NCBI GenBank assembly: GCA_900239685.1
Contig: OENT01000426.1
Location: 1-64,000 of the forward strand
From: Rotaria macrura
Taxonomy: Eukaryota > Rotifera > Eurotatoria > Philodinida > Philodinidae
Length of the DNA: 64,000 nucleotides
Direction: 5' to 3'
Shown here: piece after piece, positions 38,083-49,526 of the stretch
How the letters are laid out: the number at the start of each line of letters is the position of its first letter
Position numbering within the stretch: the stretch's first letter is position 1
Program-made: the position numbers and the translations under genes
Notes under the pieces: generated by a model
The model's database searches: none
What the model was told of the DNA's origin: nothing
What the model saw: only the letters and a program-made list of their open reading frames with translations

Positions 38083-38957
38083 TCGAAAACAAACTATCGT
38101 CAGTATTGTTGTCAGTATTGAGGACAAGCAAGTTTTTAATTACTAAATACAATTATCAAATAAATTACTCAGAAGTTAAAAGCTTCTATCGAAACAAAAC
38201 TTGAAGATTTTTCTATGATATGCCTTTAGACAAGAATAGCATGTGACATTTATGACATACTACTGGTATCAAACTAATTTCCTCAAATAAGATACTATCA
38301 TGTAGGATGCATGTGCTTATTATTAACCTACATTCTCATTAAGATCATCATATAAAATACAAAGTCGGCTATATTGCACCTGTAATTGGTTTTTACCCTC
38401 TCATAATATTATTAGTTCGTAGGATATCTTGTATAAATGTTTGATATTTTATAATTTCTTTTGACGGAGATTTATCTTGATATAAAACTGTGATTAGAAT
38501 GTTGCAATCGTCGATGTAATTTGCATATTAAAAAATTGTGCTTACTGCCGACAAGCTCAATGACATTATTAATTGTATTGAATGATAATCACGTTTTCAT
38601 CGTTAATTCTGAGATCTTTTTTTTCCATCTTAATCATTCATCAAGTAGAAAAATAAAACATTAGATTATCAACGACAGACAGACAATTACTAGGAATAAT
38701 GATAATTAGGATGACAACAACGATTTATGAGCACGTCTCTATGTTATTCCGTGCTCGATTCCGCTTTATTATTGATGATTTCTTTCTGTTCCTATCGTTG
38801 CTTTTCCGTTTTTCTTTCTTCGAAAAGAAATTACTAGATAAAAGAAAACAGAAGAAAAAAAATAAAGAGTTCGGTAGACACCACACAATTACAATCCTGT
38901 TTGTATAAGTATTTTCTTTTTCTTTTTGTAAATGATCTCCATGTGGTTCATTATTGC
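38083..38957. other. Promoter/5' UTR region of neuregulin-like gene
   Basis: AT-rich non-coding sequence; the frame at 38699-38908 is low-complexity and stops before the downstream gene. An in-frame upstream ATG at 38901 could extend the next protein by 19 residues. Confidence 0.35.
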
Positions 38958-41026
38958 ATGTCGAGTGTTACTATCATACTAATTTTTTTCATCAACAATA
39001 TCTATCCAACAATAACAATAACTCCATGTAATTTATTAAATTCCATCGATCTACAATCAGCTGCCTTTAGTCATTCATTAATTTTACGTGTACAACCCAT
39101 ATATTCATCCGAAGCAATTGAAAAAGCCACGGTCGTCAGTGAAGTTCTTGTACTTGAAGTAGTTAAACTGTCAGAAACTAGTTATCATCAGATAAAAATC
39201 AATGATATTATATTAATTCGTATGGATCATGATATGGAAGAGATACTCGAGGATTCATGTTGGTTTTTACTTCGAGTAACAACAATTGACATTATTCTAT
39301 TTCTTAATGAGACATCAACCAATGAATTCGATCTACGATATCCACCCATTGAATCAACATTATATGTTCGACAAAATATTGATGCTGTTATTCATCATGG
39401 TATATAGTTGATGACGTTTCACGAGACTAAGTTTTTTGCTTAGTATAGAAAGAAATTATTTCAAATTATTTCATCGAGTACAAAATATTGATGTTCATGG
39501 TCTCTCGTTTTGCCGAAATTCTTGCCGAGTATGATCGGTGATAAGTAAAAGAGAGAACAAGGTCTCCGTTGTTCTCATATTTCCGTTGTTTAAAAATGAA
39601 TGCATTTCATCTATGTTGAATTCAATTTTATTCAGTTAATTATGCAGTCAATCACATGCCATTGAAAATTTATTCGTTTATATTTAGAAACCTATTCACC
39701 GCAAGTTATTATTAAAACTCAAATTGTTAAACCAGTTGTGTTCAATGATTATTCTCTACGATGTAATGTTCGTGGTAATCCACTTCCACGTGTATTATGG
39801 AGTAAAAATAATCAAAAATCAGAATACTATCCATCTTTTAAACAATGTAAAGCACATTGTCGAATATACTCGATTCAAAATGAGTAAAATAAAGGGAAAA
39901 AATGATTTTGAGTTATATACGTGATATATATATTCTTATTTAGATATGAATCAATTCTGCATTTTCAGACAGTAACAAATGCTGATAGTGGCGTTTACGT
40001 GTGTCGTAAGTTTTTTTTCTTCTTCGTCGTCTTATGTTAGTTAATTATTTAACTTTCCAATGTTTACTTCTTAGATGCAGAAAATCCAATAAATTATACG
40101 ATGACTAGTGTCTATATTGATGTTGATCATAATAATATAACAATTCAATCAAATAGTAATGGTCCGTGTGCCATTTTAAACTACTGTTATCATCGAGGTC
40201 AATGCGTTATGATCAATAATCGATGGAAATGCTTGTAAGTGATCATAAATCTTCTAATCTCTCATAAAAGAATTATGTGCGTTAGTTAAGCCTGTTTTAA
40301 TTGATTGGAGATTTCGAGGGGATTTCCTATTTCTTTCTTTGAATTAGATGTGACACTCCCTATACTGGCGCAGAATGTGAAACAAATTATGATGATATAA
40401 TAAGACAACAACATGGTAAGATTAATTTGGAATGTCAACAGAAGAGAATTTCATTTCTTCTATCATCACTTTCAGATGAACTTGTTTTATTAAGATCACG
40501 TTTACTAATTGGTTGTAGTCTTGTCTTCTTTTGTTTCATTCTAATATTGATTGGTATGCTCGCTTATTTTCATGTTAGAAATCAAACCATGAAACAACAA
40601 AATCATTCAAATATCAAAACTATTCTCAATGGAACACAAGTAAAATCTGGATTTTTGGAGCAAATAAATAAATCTGAAATGCAATCAAAAATATCAATAC
40701 CCATAGTTCGAATAATAAAGAATCGTTCAATAATAACAAAAGAATCAGCAGCAACAACAACAGCAATAGATAAAGATGATCAATATAAACATTCAAATGG
40801 GGATTGTAGTTCAACCCAAATACATGAAGCAAATTTACCATTGAAAATAAACGATAACGCTGAATCACATTGTCAAACAACCACTAATAATTTGATTCTT
40901 TCAGAAGGTTATTTGGAATTTTATCAGCCAGATACGGAATCTGGTTTAATACGACCGTTAGCTATTCGAGTCGATCCATCAATGGCTGATGAAAAATATA
41001 GATCATCCGGATCAATCGATCATTAA
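38958..41026 (+). CDS. Neuregulin-like Ig/EGF membrane ligand
   Basis: Six exons: 38958-39399, 39688-39883, 39944-40005, 40075-40234, 40348-40415 and 40476-41026; 492 residues. A signal peptide (MSSVTIILIFFINNIY) is followed by an OB-like region (about 35-145), an Ig domain (RCNVRGNPLPRVLWSKN..DSGVYVCHAEN), and one EGF domain with spacing C-5-C-5-C-8-C-1-C-8-C (CAILNYC..CDTPYTGAEC). A membrane segment (LLIGCSLVFFCFILILIGML, about 319-341) and a 150-residue cytoplasmic tail end the protein. Domain order, including the NtA-like N-terminus, matches vertebrate NRG2/NRG1 Ig forms, whose EGF domain activates ErbB receptors after ectodomain shedding. The juxtamembrane DELVLLRSR stretch would hold the cleavage site. 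Intron 40416-40475 is 60 nt and open, so retention would add 20 residues. ORF start choice: 38958 gives a cleaner signal peptide than 38901. Confidence 0.75.
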
Positions 41027-42342
41027 AAACATTCCATTTTAGTTTTCTTTTCACATATATATCTGTTGTTTAATATTCGGTGATGTTTTTCACGTTATTA
41101 ACAATAAAAATAAATTCATGAAGAAAGATCAATAGTTGTTTACTTCTTCAAGTTTTTGCTTACATTTTCTTTCATACCATGTTGTATTCCAAACAAATAA
41201 AGTTATTGAGAAAAATTTCATTGACTACTGATGTTATCCATTGAATATTAGGATATATGATTTTTTTTCTTCGCTTGTATTTAGGAAAAGAAGAAAAACG
41301 AGACAGTTGCATGATAGAAAAATAATTTCATAAATACATAAATGTGCATTTCCTGCAAAACACTTCCAAATGTTTGATAACATGGGGTCCAAAGGTAAAG
41401 TTCGTTTGTGGCTAGGCATCATATCAGCAATTTAACAGTTTTCAATCATTATACATGTATATATATATATATATATATCAAGAACTTATTTTTTTTTGAA
41501 TCAATTATACGTCCGATTTTCTTTCGCACAGAATTAAAAATAATATTATTCTTGATTAATCAATATCAGAAGCAAAATATTTTGAACAAGCATCTATCAT
41601 CAGTTAAATTCACAATATTTTTTCATGAAACTGATGTACATTCAGACGATCGTTCTAATTAAAATAATTACTGTTCATCAATAATTTGAATCTATTTCAG
41701 CATCATCGTACCATATAGTACGAGTGGATACTATTTTCCACGAATTGTGGTTCCCTAAATCGAATCCACATTTGTGGACAATTAGACGAGATCATTTTCC
41801 TGGTCACCGGATAGGAGTTTTCATTGAGGGAGTATTTCTTAGGAATTTTCGAATTTGTCAGTAATTGAAGTAAAAATGCAGTACGTGAATTTCTAGTGTA
41901 TTCAATTATTTTACTTCTACCATTCGATATAAAATACGAAAACATTGCCAAGCTAAACATATTTCATCACTATTCTGTGTACGTAGCGTGCTTCTATATA
42001 AACGATATAACTCTAAAAGCCACATAAGTTTATTTAAAAACACTATTAATTTTCCAAGCACCATTTTTTGCAGTGGGATATAAGAAAATACAGATTCATT
42101 ATTCCGAGATTAATAATATACATCTTCGTAGACAAAATATAAAATGAATCTGGTAACCAGAATCTATGTTGAATTTCTAATCGCGAGTGGCCATGGATCA
42201 TTTTCCTTTCAATATAAACAATAAATAAATTGTTTATTGAAAAATAATTGTTGACTGCTATCAAGTTTAGAATAACATTTAACAACTTATTCAAACATAA
42301 AACTCTACATTCGCCATAACCAGTTATGAAAATAAATCTGCG

Positions 42343-42357
42343 CCCCCCCCCCCCCCC
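42343..42357 (+). repeat. Poly-C tract (15 C)
   Basis: Fifteen consecutive C bases in a strongly AT-rich context, between the left inverted-repeat arm and the hAT-like element. The length may be uncertain because homopolymers are error-prone. Confidence 0.8.
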
Positions 42358-42510
42358 AGGATGTTAGCTGTGTTTCTCAACACAAGTTTGAAGAAGAAAA
42401 GATATATAATGTTCAAAATAAGAAGTGCACATCAGTCATTTAAAAATAGTCATTGATTGTAACAAAATTCAGAATAAGATGAAGCTATTGATTCCAAGAT
42501 CATAGTATAT

Positions 42511-44355
42511 GTTCACAACAGAGATCTGAAACTCGCTGAGTTTACTCGCCTCGCCTCGCACCGCACCACCACGAGGCGAGGCGAGTCACAATTTTCTGCA
42601 CCACGGCGAGCACGAGGTGACTTCGTAAATCGCCGAGTCGACTCATTTATACTTAGAATGTTATTTTTGATGAATAAATGGCAAATTTTTAAGGATATCT
42701 TTCGGTTTTATGAAATTGTTTCTAAGCGTTTCGATTTATGGGGATGTTTATCAAATCGGGACAATAAATTAGTGTGCAGAGTGTTTCAACAATCAGCTAA
42801 AAACAGAAAACTGTATATCTCTAGAGTAACAAACAAACGAACTGATGTTTTTCGTGATGCTAGAGGAAACTTCCACAGTTCTATTCAAGTGGTAGCAGCT
42901 TATTAACACACTTAAAATCTAGCATCATTTACTTGAACACGGAGTTTAATCTTTTTTCAACACATTTCTATCAGTCATCAACCACAAAAAATAGAAACGT
43001 ATCCTAAAGTTTATTCTAAAATTCCATTTTGTAGAGATTGTCATACTGATTATTATGGTTCAGAAATTGTTCTATTGTCATCAAGAACTGACAGTATCAG
43101 AGTCAAAGTACTAGAAAATATCGTGTGCTTTGACTAGCACTATTTGCCGTTCTCCAGTGTTATGACTTGGGGAACATCTTTTCTTGATAAGCATGGAACA
43201 TCTGTTAACCAAAATGATCAGCAAATAAGACCTCTAAAAATATGACTTGTCAGTAAATTCTCGAATAGCGTTGCTATTTTTTTCACTGTCCAAAGGAGTA
43301 CTTTATCAAACTTCAATTAAAGTCACTGGTGTTTTCAGATCTTTTCAGTGCACACAGATTTTAGAGGATTTTACGAAGTTAGTTAAACTAGAGAAAACTC
43401 AAGCATTAAAATCAAGTATTAAATAATTTTGAAAATCTAACAGCAGAGTAATTCATATCAGATTATAGAAACTCCAAATTTATAGTTTATCTATTGCATA
43501 GAAATGTGAATTTTTCTCTTTTAAATAAGTGATAATAATTCTAAGTGATGTTATTAAATATTTTACTGCTGAATAAAAACTTTGAAGTATCCTCTACTAT
43601 CAGGACAAAACTTAGTTCATTTGATGATAATCCTGTGCAGCTATGCCGTTTTCTTTTTCCTAGATGACTTTTAGCACACTCTGGATTAGGGGTGGGAAGT
43701 TATCATTACCGACCCGTTACGTTACCAGTTACTTTTCCCTAGTTACTTCTTAAAACATCCAATTATCACTTGCTTTGATCGAATTCTGTCAAAAAACCAC
43801 TTAATAAAAATAGGAGTTACTCGATAACTGGAAACTCCAAAATTCAAAAATGATTTTTTTCCCTTTATTCCACCACAGAAAGTCATAATTCTATGTTTTA
43901 AGAAGTTACTAGGAAAAAGTAACTAGTAAAGGACAATGTAACCAGTGATGCGGTAACTTTTCCGTAGCCGTTATGTTACAAGGGAACGGCAACTTCGCTC
44001 CGCTACTCTGGATGCACTTGTATTTAATTATTGAATCTAGTCCACCTATTGCACTGATGTAGTTTCTCAGAGCATTGTTTATGAGCTCAGTAAAAATATG
44101 AATGATCTTTATTTATTTGATTCTCGTTAATATTTGTGTTCTTTGAACTTATTTAAATGTAAAAAATGTTCTCTATTTGATTGTATAAAATAACAACATG
44201 GCAGTTGTTATGGGTGATTGAAAAACTGCCTAAAAATAACAAATTTGTTATAAACTCTAGGCGAGGTGAGGAGAGGCAGCTATGAGCAACTCGCCAGCAT
44301 GACGAGGCGGTGGCGAGTCGCTTTTTTGATTGACTCGCGGATCTCTGGTTCATAA
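42511..44355. mobile_element. hAT-like element with GGCGAG motif ends
   Basis: Element 42519-44347 (1829 bp) is flanked by 8-bp near-duplications GTTCACAA (42511-42518) and GTTCATAA (44348-44355). Ends are CAGAGATCTGAAACTCGC at the left and, reversed, CAGAGATCCGCGAGTC at the right. Both subterminal regions repeat GGCGAG/CTCGCC; at the left they form a perfect 15-bp stem (42544-42558 with 42572-42586). CAGAG-type termini and 8-bp duplications fit hAT. The interior has an 82-codon frame (42658-42906) and other short frames but no recognisable transposase, so the element is non-autonomous or decayed. A second hAT-like element sits inside it. Confidence 0.75.
43679..44013. mobile_element. Nested hAT-like element with GTTACC array
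   Basis: Element 43687-44005 (319 bp) has a perfect 8-bp target duplication CTCTGGAT at 43679-43686 and 44006-44013. Termini are TAGGGGTGGGAAGTT (left) and, reversed, TAGCGGAGCGAAGTT (right), 12 of 15 matching. TAGGGGTGGG is a classic hAT-type end. The interior repeats GTTACC / AGTAACT units in both orientations. It inserted into the older element at 42519-44347. Confidence 0.85.
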
Positions 44356-44901
44356 TAACCCAATGTGATATGAATCTAGTAACCAGAATTAGAAAATCTA
44401 AAGCATACCACTGATGTTCATCCCAACGAAATCAGATAAGACGAAGCAATATAATTTATTATTCTGATGACCAAAATAAGAGAACGATAAGCTACCGATG
44501 ATGTTAAATTCATCGAAATTGGTGATGGGAGACTACCATGTATAACTCTAGTGAACAGAATTAGAAAACTGAAGCATGACGCTGGTGTTTAGATCATGTA
44601 ATAAATTCATTTGGTGCTTAGAGTTATATCTTTTATATAGAAGCACGCTACGTACACAGAATAGCGATGAAATATGTTTAGCCTGACAATGTTTTCGTAT
44701 TTTATATCGAATGGTAGAAGTAAAATAATTGAATACACTAGAAATTCACGTACTGCATTTTTACTTCAATTACTGACAAATTCGAAAATTCCTAATAAAT
44801 ACTCCCTCAATGAAAACTCCTATCCGGTGACCAGGAAAATGATCTCGTCTAATTATCCAAAAATGTGGATTCGATTTAGGGAACCACAATTCGTGGAAAA
44901 T

Positions 44902-47173
44902 GGTAACCAACCTTTCTTACAGACATGCTTACTTGTTCATTTGCTTTATCTGAAGTGCAAACACCTGTTTCCAATTAAAAGGAGGCTGATTATCTTTCCA
45001 GTCGTATGTAGTTGAAACAAGATAGAAATCGAAGGTTCTTGCTATTGAGCACAGGCAATAAAGCAAGATCGAATTGCATATGGACAAAAATCATTTGTTA
45101 GTGAGGTAACTTAGAAAAATTGGAATGCATATAATTCTGGACAATGAGTTAATATTTAGCTGATTTTTTCTATTCTGTACGCATGTTAAGCTGCTCTAGA
45201 TACGCTGAGAAAAACTGCACTAATGATTCTTGTTTGCCAGAGTTATGATTAGATAACTAGTGTGAGCGACGTTACTCAAAAGAGGACATCAAATTTCACT
45301 GGAAACATTTCAGTTTGAAAAATATGCGAATCGAAAGACAAAATTTCGAGAACTAAATAGTAAGTTGTTCAGACGACTCTTGATGCTACAAAATATCTGC
45401 CTACCTTTTTTCCTGAATATGTTTAGATTTTTAAATAAATCGAATTTATTCGGTGTTAGTGACGTGGCGAATTTGTTAGGGATGTGATGCAGTACGAACA
45501 CACTACCGAATAGATATACTCATCATCAAGAAAAAAAGGTTTTGGAAAAGATTCCAAATCGTACGAATCCTTGCTCAAAGTCCCGGAATTACAATAGCAC
45601 GACAGGATTTATTTCTACACTGAATTGCTTATTTATGAAGGTAGTTGTTCGAAGAAAGTTTTTGGAATTCGATCTGATTGAAAATTTTACCATAGATGGA
45701 GCGAGTACTCCAAAGTCTATTCTGAAATTCTTACACTTGTTTCATCATATTGTTCGAAACATATTCACTAATTTCCTGTTAATTAATTAATTAAAATTAA
45801 AATTCCTGTGAAAGAACAAACAGTTTTACGTGAGGATATGATAAAAGAAGTTATTCAATAAGAAAGCCTTTATGGAGAATAAGAGTCGAATGAATGGGGT
45901 GTATGTCCTATTTGGCCTGATTTTCACCACATTCTGGCATTTCCACGAGTAATCCTTATGTCATCGGCTAAGCTTTCTCTTTACTCTTTAGAAAACCGTG
46001 AGATTTCTAAGTAACATCCAATTAACAGATGAAATGCTCGTAAGCAAAAATTTTATAAATGCGAGTTTTTAGTGAAAAACTAACAATAAAATACAATAGA
46101 TTGTTAATAAATCATGATCAATTATGCCTAAAAACATTAGATCTATACAATTTACAGATCTCGAGTCAATGTTTGTTGTTTACTGGTCAGAAATTATAAC
46201 TCTGATAGTCGACACTATATAACGCTTCGTTTTTCCTAAACTTGAGAATGCATCCTGAGAGATTTTTGACAAACGAATCTCGAATAGACGATTTAATACA
46301 GTTTCCTCTCTTATTTTAAATGATGATAACGTCAAATTTCTAACTTTTTTCAAGCAAACATACTTTAGAACATAGTCACCATTCTTTTATCTGAATTGAA
46401 GAGTACTTATGGCACTGCTAAATTGTCGCATACTGAAATCGATCTAAAATGAATAGACTGACATATTGAAAGTCGATTTGTAAGTTCTATATATATTTTG
46501 AAGTTCTACTTGCAAAAAATCATGGAGATCTAGTTTGAAATAATTTGATATTCATATTGGAGCTGAGTAGAGCTTACTTCATCTTGCACAAATTAAATCC
46601 TAGAAGGGAATTCATTCAATCTCCTCTAAGATGTTTTAAATTAGTAGCTAAGTTTTCCCAATCTCTCTAATTTCAACTACCCCACGTTGAAACTTCATTC
46701 TGACTACGTTACTTGTTCAAAGTCAACGTTTTCAAAGTATTGTAGAATCTAAACTGAACGAATATGATGCTCAATTAGTTTCCGATCATCGATTAGTTCA
46801 GAACCAATCATAGTATTGTACGAAATCGAAATACAAACTCAAAACTCATCATTTCTTGAAGTCAATGATTTCTCGTATGGTATCGTCAAAATTTTTTATT
46901 TTGTAGAATAAAAATGATTGCAATTATATAAATATACGAACAAAAACATCAAAATAACGTTAAAATTCAATAAACTATTTCTTTAGTTCAAAGACCAAAA
47001 ACAATATATATATATAGATATATATATAGATAGATAGATAGTTAGATAGATAGACATTTATATCGAAACATTTACTGATGTAGAATTAAACTGTATTCAG
47101 CAGAAATTAATATGGATAATTTTTCGTTCTTATTTTTATAGTCGCAGTTCTTCCGCCAGACAAATCCTAAACG
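44902..47173. other. Gene-free stretch
   Basis: AT-rich; frames at 45310-45501 and 45542-45790 lack support. A TA/GATA microsatellite lies at about 46998-47056. Confidence 0.35.
46998..47056. repeat. TA/GATA microsatellite
   Basis: Alternating TA followed by imperfect GATA repeats (TAGATAGATAGATAG). Shorter simple repeats elsewhere: TA at 41458-41478, AG at 49877-49894, CA (11 units) at 55757-55778. Confidence 0.8.
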
Positions 47174-47853
47174 ATGGAAATATTATCAATACAACAAAGT
47201 GAGATATCTTTGTAGAAAGATAAATCCTGAAAATTGTTTTGTTTTTCAATGTGCCATTACGAAGAATCGCAAGCAGATAGAAGTTCACGAGACGAGGACG
47301 TAAATAATTCTAGAGTTGTTCGTTCTCATAACAATAAAAAGATGAAGACTCTTTTAGGTCTTCCACGTTAAGAACACAATCTGTAAATCTGACTTGACCG
47401 ATACGATGATGTGTAATGTAAGTCTTCTTTCAAATGCTATTGATATTTCGATTTTCTATGTCTTCATAATTACTGTACCAATTAATAACCGTTTGTTTGT
47501 AAAAGAAAATAGTCTTCACTAATCTATCGCTATTATTAATAGTTTAGCACAAAAACAAACTTCATTGAAACGCCTACAGCTTTTATGATATAAAAGTCAT
47601 GCACAGTAAAAGTAATCAATATTCATATTTCTAATACCAATGTTACATCCTTCCAGTACTATTTTTTTCTCACTTGAATTTTTTTCTTATTCTTTTCTTA
47701 TTCCTTTTCTTAACGCATGAAAATCAGACCAAACAGTTACCAATTGAACTTATCACCAGTGCCGAGCAAACGTCGACGATCTTTCCATGGAAAAAATCCT
47801 TATTATTGTTGGCGTCCTTGATCGGAATGTTGTGGTTAGCTCTTATTGGATAG
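47174..47853 (+). CDS. Possible small tail-anchored membrane protein
   Basis: A phase-consistent four-exon model: 47174-47198, 47265-47299, 47358-47417 and 47728-47853, 81 residues. Donors are GTGAGAT, GTAAATA and GTAAGTC; acceptors are TTACGAAG, CTCTTTTAG and GAAAATCAG. The best-supported part is the last exon, TKQLPIELITSAEQTS then a hydrophobic end (SLLLLASLIGMLWLALIG) stopping right after the membrane segment, as in tail-anchored proteins. Exons 1-3 are short and alternative splice choices exist (for example reading through 47300-47357). I recognise no family. It lies 360 bp upstream of the TMEM196-like gene on the same strand. Confidence 0.35.
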
Positions 47854-48216
47854 CACTACATGTTCTGTAGTTTGTTACTATCAATAGATTCTATTAACGC
47901 TTGCCTTGTTCAATATGACTTGCACGCCCGTCTGCACACGCTCGAAAGACGTGTTCGGATAAAAAACAAACGAGAAAAATCATTCATTCTTTCTTTTTCT
48001 TGCTTCTTTCCTTTTTGTTCCGGACGTGGAATAAACTTGTTTGTTGTGATCGACAAAAGAAAAAAAAACTCGAAGCGAACGTTTTTAATCTTTTATGAGA
48101 TGTGACATACGCTTGTCCTTGTTCTTCACATAGTCGTCTTTTTCTTTTATTTGTTCATTTTTTGTCGTGTCGGTAAATGTAGAACCGATAGAGATGATAC
48201 TTATGTTGTTTATCTC

Positions 48217-48911
48217 ATGTACATTTTCATTACACTAACTTATGCTATATCATCACTACACCTCTTAGTCGCCTCAATAAGTATTATTATTGGCATTATT
48301 TCACAAAGTCGATCGCTTGTCTGGATGGCACATAGTGTATCACCGATATGGAGTGGAATTTTCGTAGGTTTTGTTCCATTATAAATTTCATCTGGATATA
48401 AGTATTGATTCTTTTAAGTTTGCTTTTTGTGGTGGAACTGGAATTATATGTGCACGTCAGAAAGGTCTTTATGTGGTATATAAAATTAGTTTACAAAATC
48501 ATCTTTCTCAAGATTTCATTGATATGTTTTTTCTCGATTTAGATATTATGCTATGTAGCATTAAGTATTGTCACACTTATTGTGGATTGTGTTAACATTC
48601 AACTTTTACGTTTAGGAGTTGTTAATATAATGACTGACGGACAAGCTTATTTAAAAGAACGAAAAGATGTACTTGTACTTATTGCATTAATTGTGTCATC
48701 GATTGAATGTATTCTTTGTTTATTGAGTTTATCTATCGGTATTCGATTATCTTACGATGCAGCGAATAAAAAATTTCGCAAACGAGAAGGTGCGTTTTTT
48801 GTACAAGTGCTTTCTGAAAAAGAAATCGTTGTTGTATCTAAAGCACCATCATCGAAACAATCTGGTTCTCGTCATGAATCTGTTCAATCATTCGATCGAA
48901 CATCAAGTTAA
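48217..48911 (+). CDS. TMEM196: TMEM196-like four-pass membrane protein
   Basis: Three exons: 48217-48363, 48419-48475 and 48543-48911, all phase 0, 190 residues (human TMEM196 is about 180). The family core is visible: VSPIWSGIF.. followed by FCGGTGIICARQKGLYV and ..VDCVNIQLLRLG, matching the human pattern SPVWSG..CGICGILCAKKK. Membrane segments lie at about 5-29 (SSLHLLVASISIIIGII), 45-60, 68-86 (ILCYVALSIVTLIVDCV) and 112-134 (VLIALIVSSIECILCLLSLSIG). The cytoplasmic tail is basic then Ser-rich (SSKQSGSRHESVQSFDRTSS). Role in vertebrates is poorly defined. The start at 48217 is the first ATG in frame; an upstream coding exon joined near 48175 cannot be excluded. Confidence 0.65.
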
Positions 48912-49378
48912 CAATGTGTTCGTAAATTAGTATTATAAATTATTATTTTCGTTTTCTTTTTTGTATTTATGTAAAATTTTAAAAAATTAACTTTTATTTG
49001 TTGATAGACACATGTTTCTTTTCTGTAAATGACATAGACATTGAAAATTCCATGCATAAAAATGTATCATGACAACATATGGATTTTAAATCTAGAGATT
49101 TCCTGATTACAAATTCTCGATTATTCTAATAGATTAACTCGGATTTAAACAAAGTGATCTGTGATTAAAAATCTCTGATACTTATTGGTTTTATCCTATT
49201 ATTCTTAACAAATTGAAATCTTTTAGAGATTCACTAAATTCTAGTTGATAGCAGAACGATCTTGTTCGAAACAGTAAAAAATACAATATATCTGTGTATA
49301 AAATAGTGGAATATTTAACTGTCACTTGCAAACGAAATTCTTGTCTCTAGAATTACTAGTTCGAGTACAATATTAGCA

Positions 49379-49526
49379 ATGTGTAACAAGATCTTACGAT
49401 CAAAAAGAAATCAATGTTCTGACAAAGCGTGCTTGCAAAAGCCTTATTTTAGGGAAAAAAACCCATGCAGCATCGTTTTTGTTCTTCTCACATTAATATT
49501 AACCCTTTTTATGACTGGTAGTATAT
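49379..49526 (+). CDS. Candidate orphan first exon encoding a membrane anchor
   Basis: ATG at 49379 opens a 49-residue stretch with a basic Cys-containing N-terminus (MCNKILRSKRNQCSDKACLQ) and one hydrophobic segment (SIVFVLLTLILTLFMTGSI), ending at a strong donor GTAAGTAT in phase 1. This is the layout of the first exons of type II membrane proteins such as the gene at 21875. No following exon was recognised, so the gene is unproven or truncated. Confidence 0.3.

Larger units (their letters stand above)
41733..44901. repeat. Long inverted repeat, two 284-bp arms
   Basis: Arm 1 (41733-42016) and arm 2 (44618-44901) are near-identical in opposite orientation. Conceptual translations of the arms differ at only a few residues over about 78 codons. 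The arms enclose 2.6 kb that includes the hAT-like element at 42519-44347. Outer flanks show no obvious target duplication. This may be a foldback-type transposon or an inverted duplication. Confidence 0.75.

Noticed and set aside
41703..45015. Two similar proteins in opposite orientation as a gene pair
   Set aside because: They are the two arms of an inverted repeat; differences are mostly amino-acid changing and no other exons or motifs are present.
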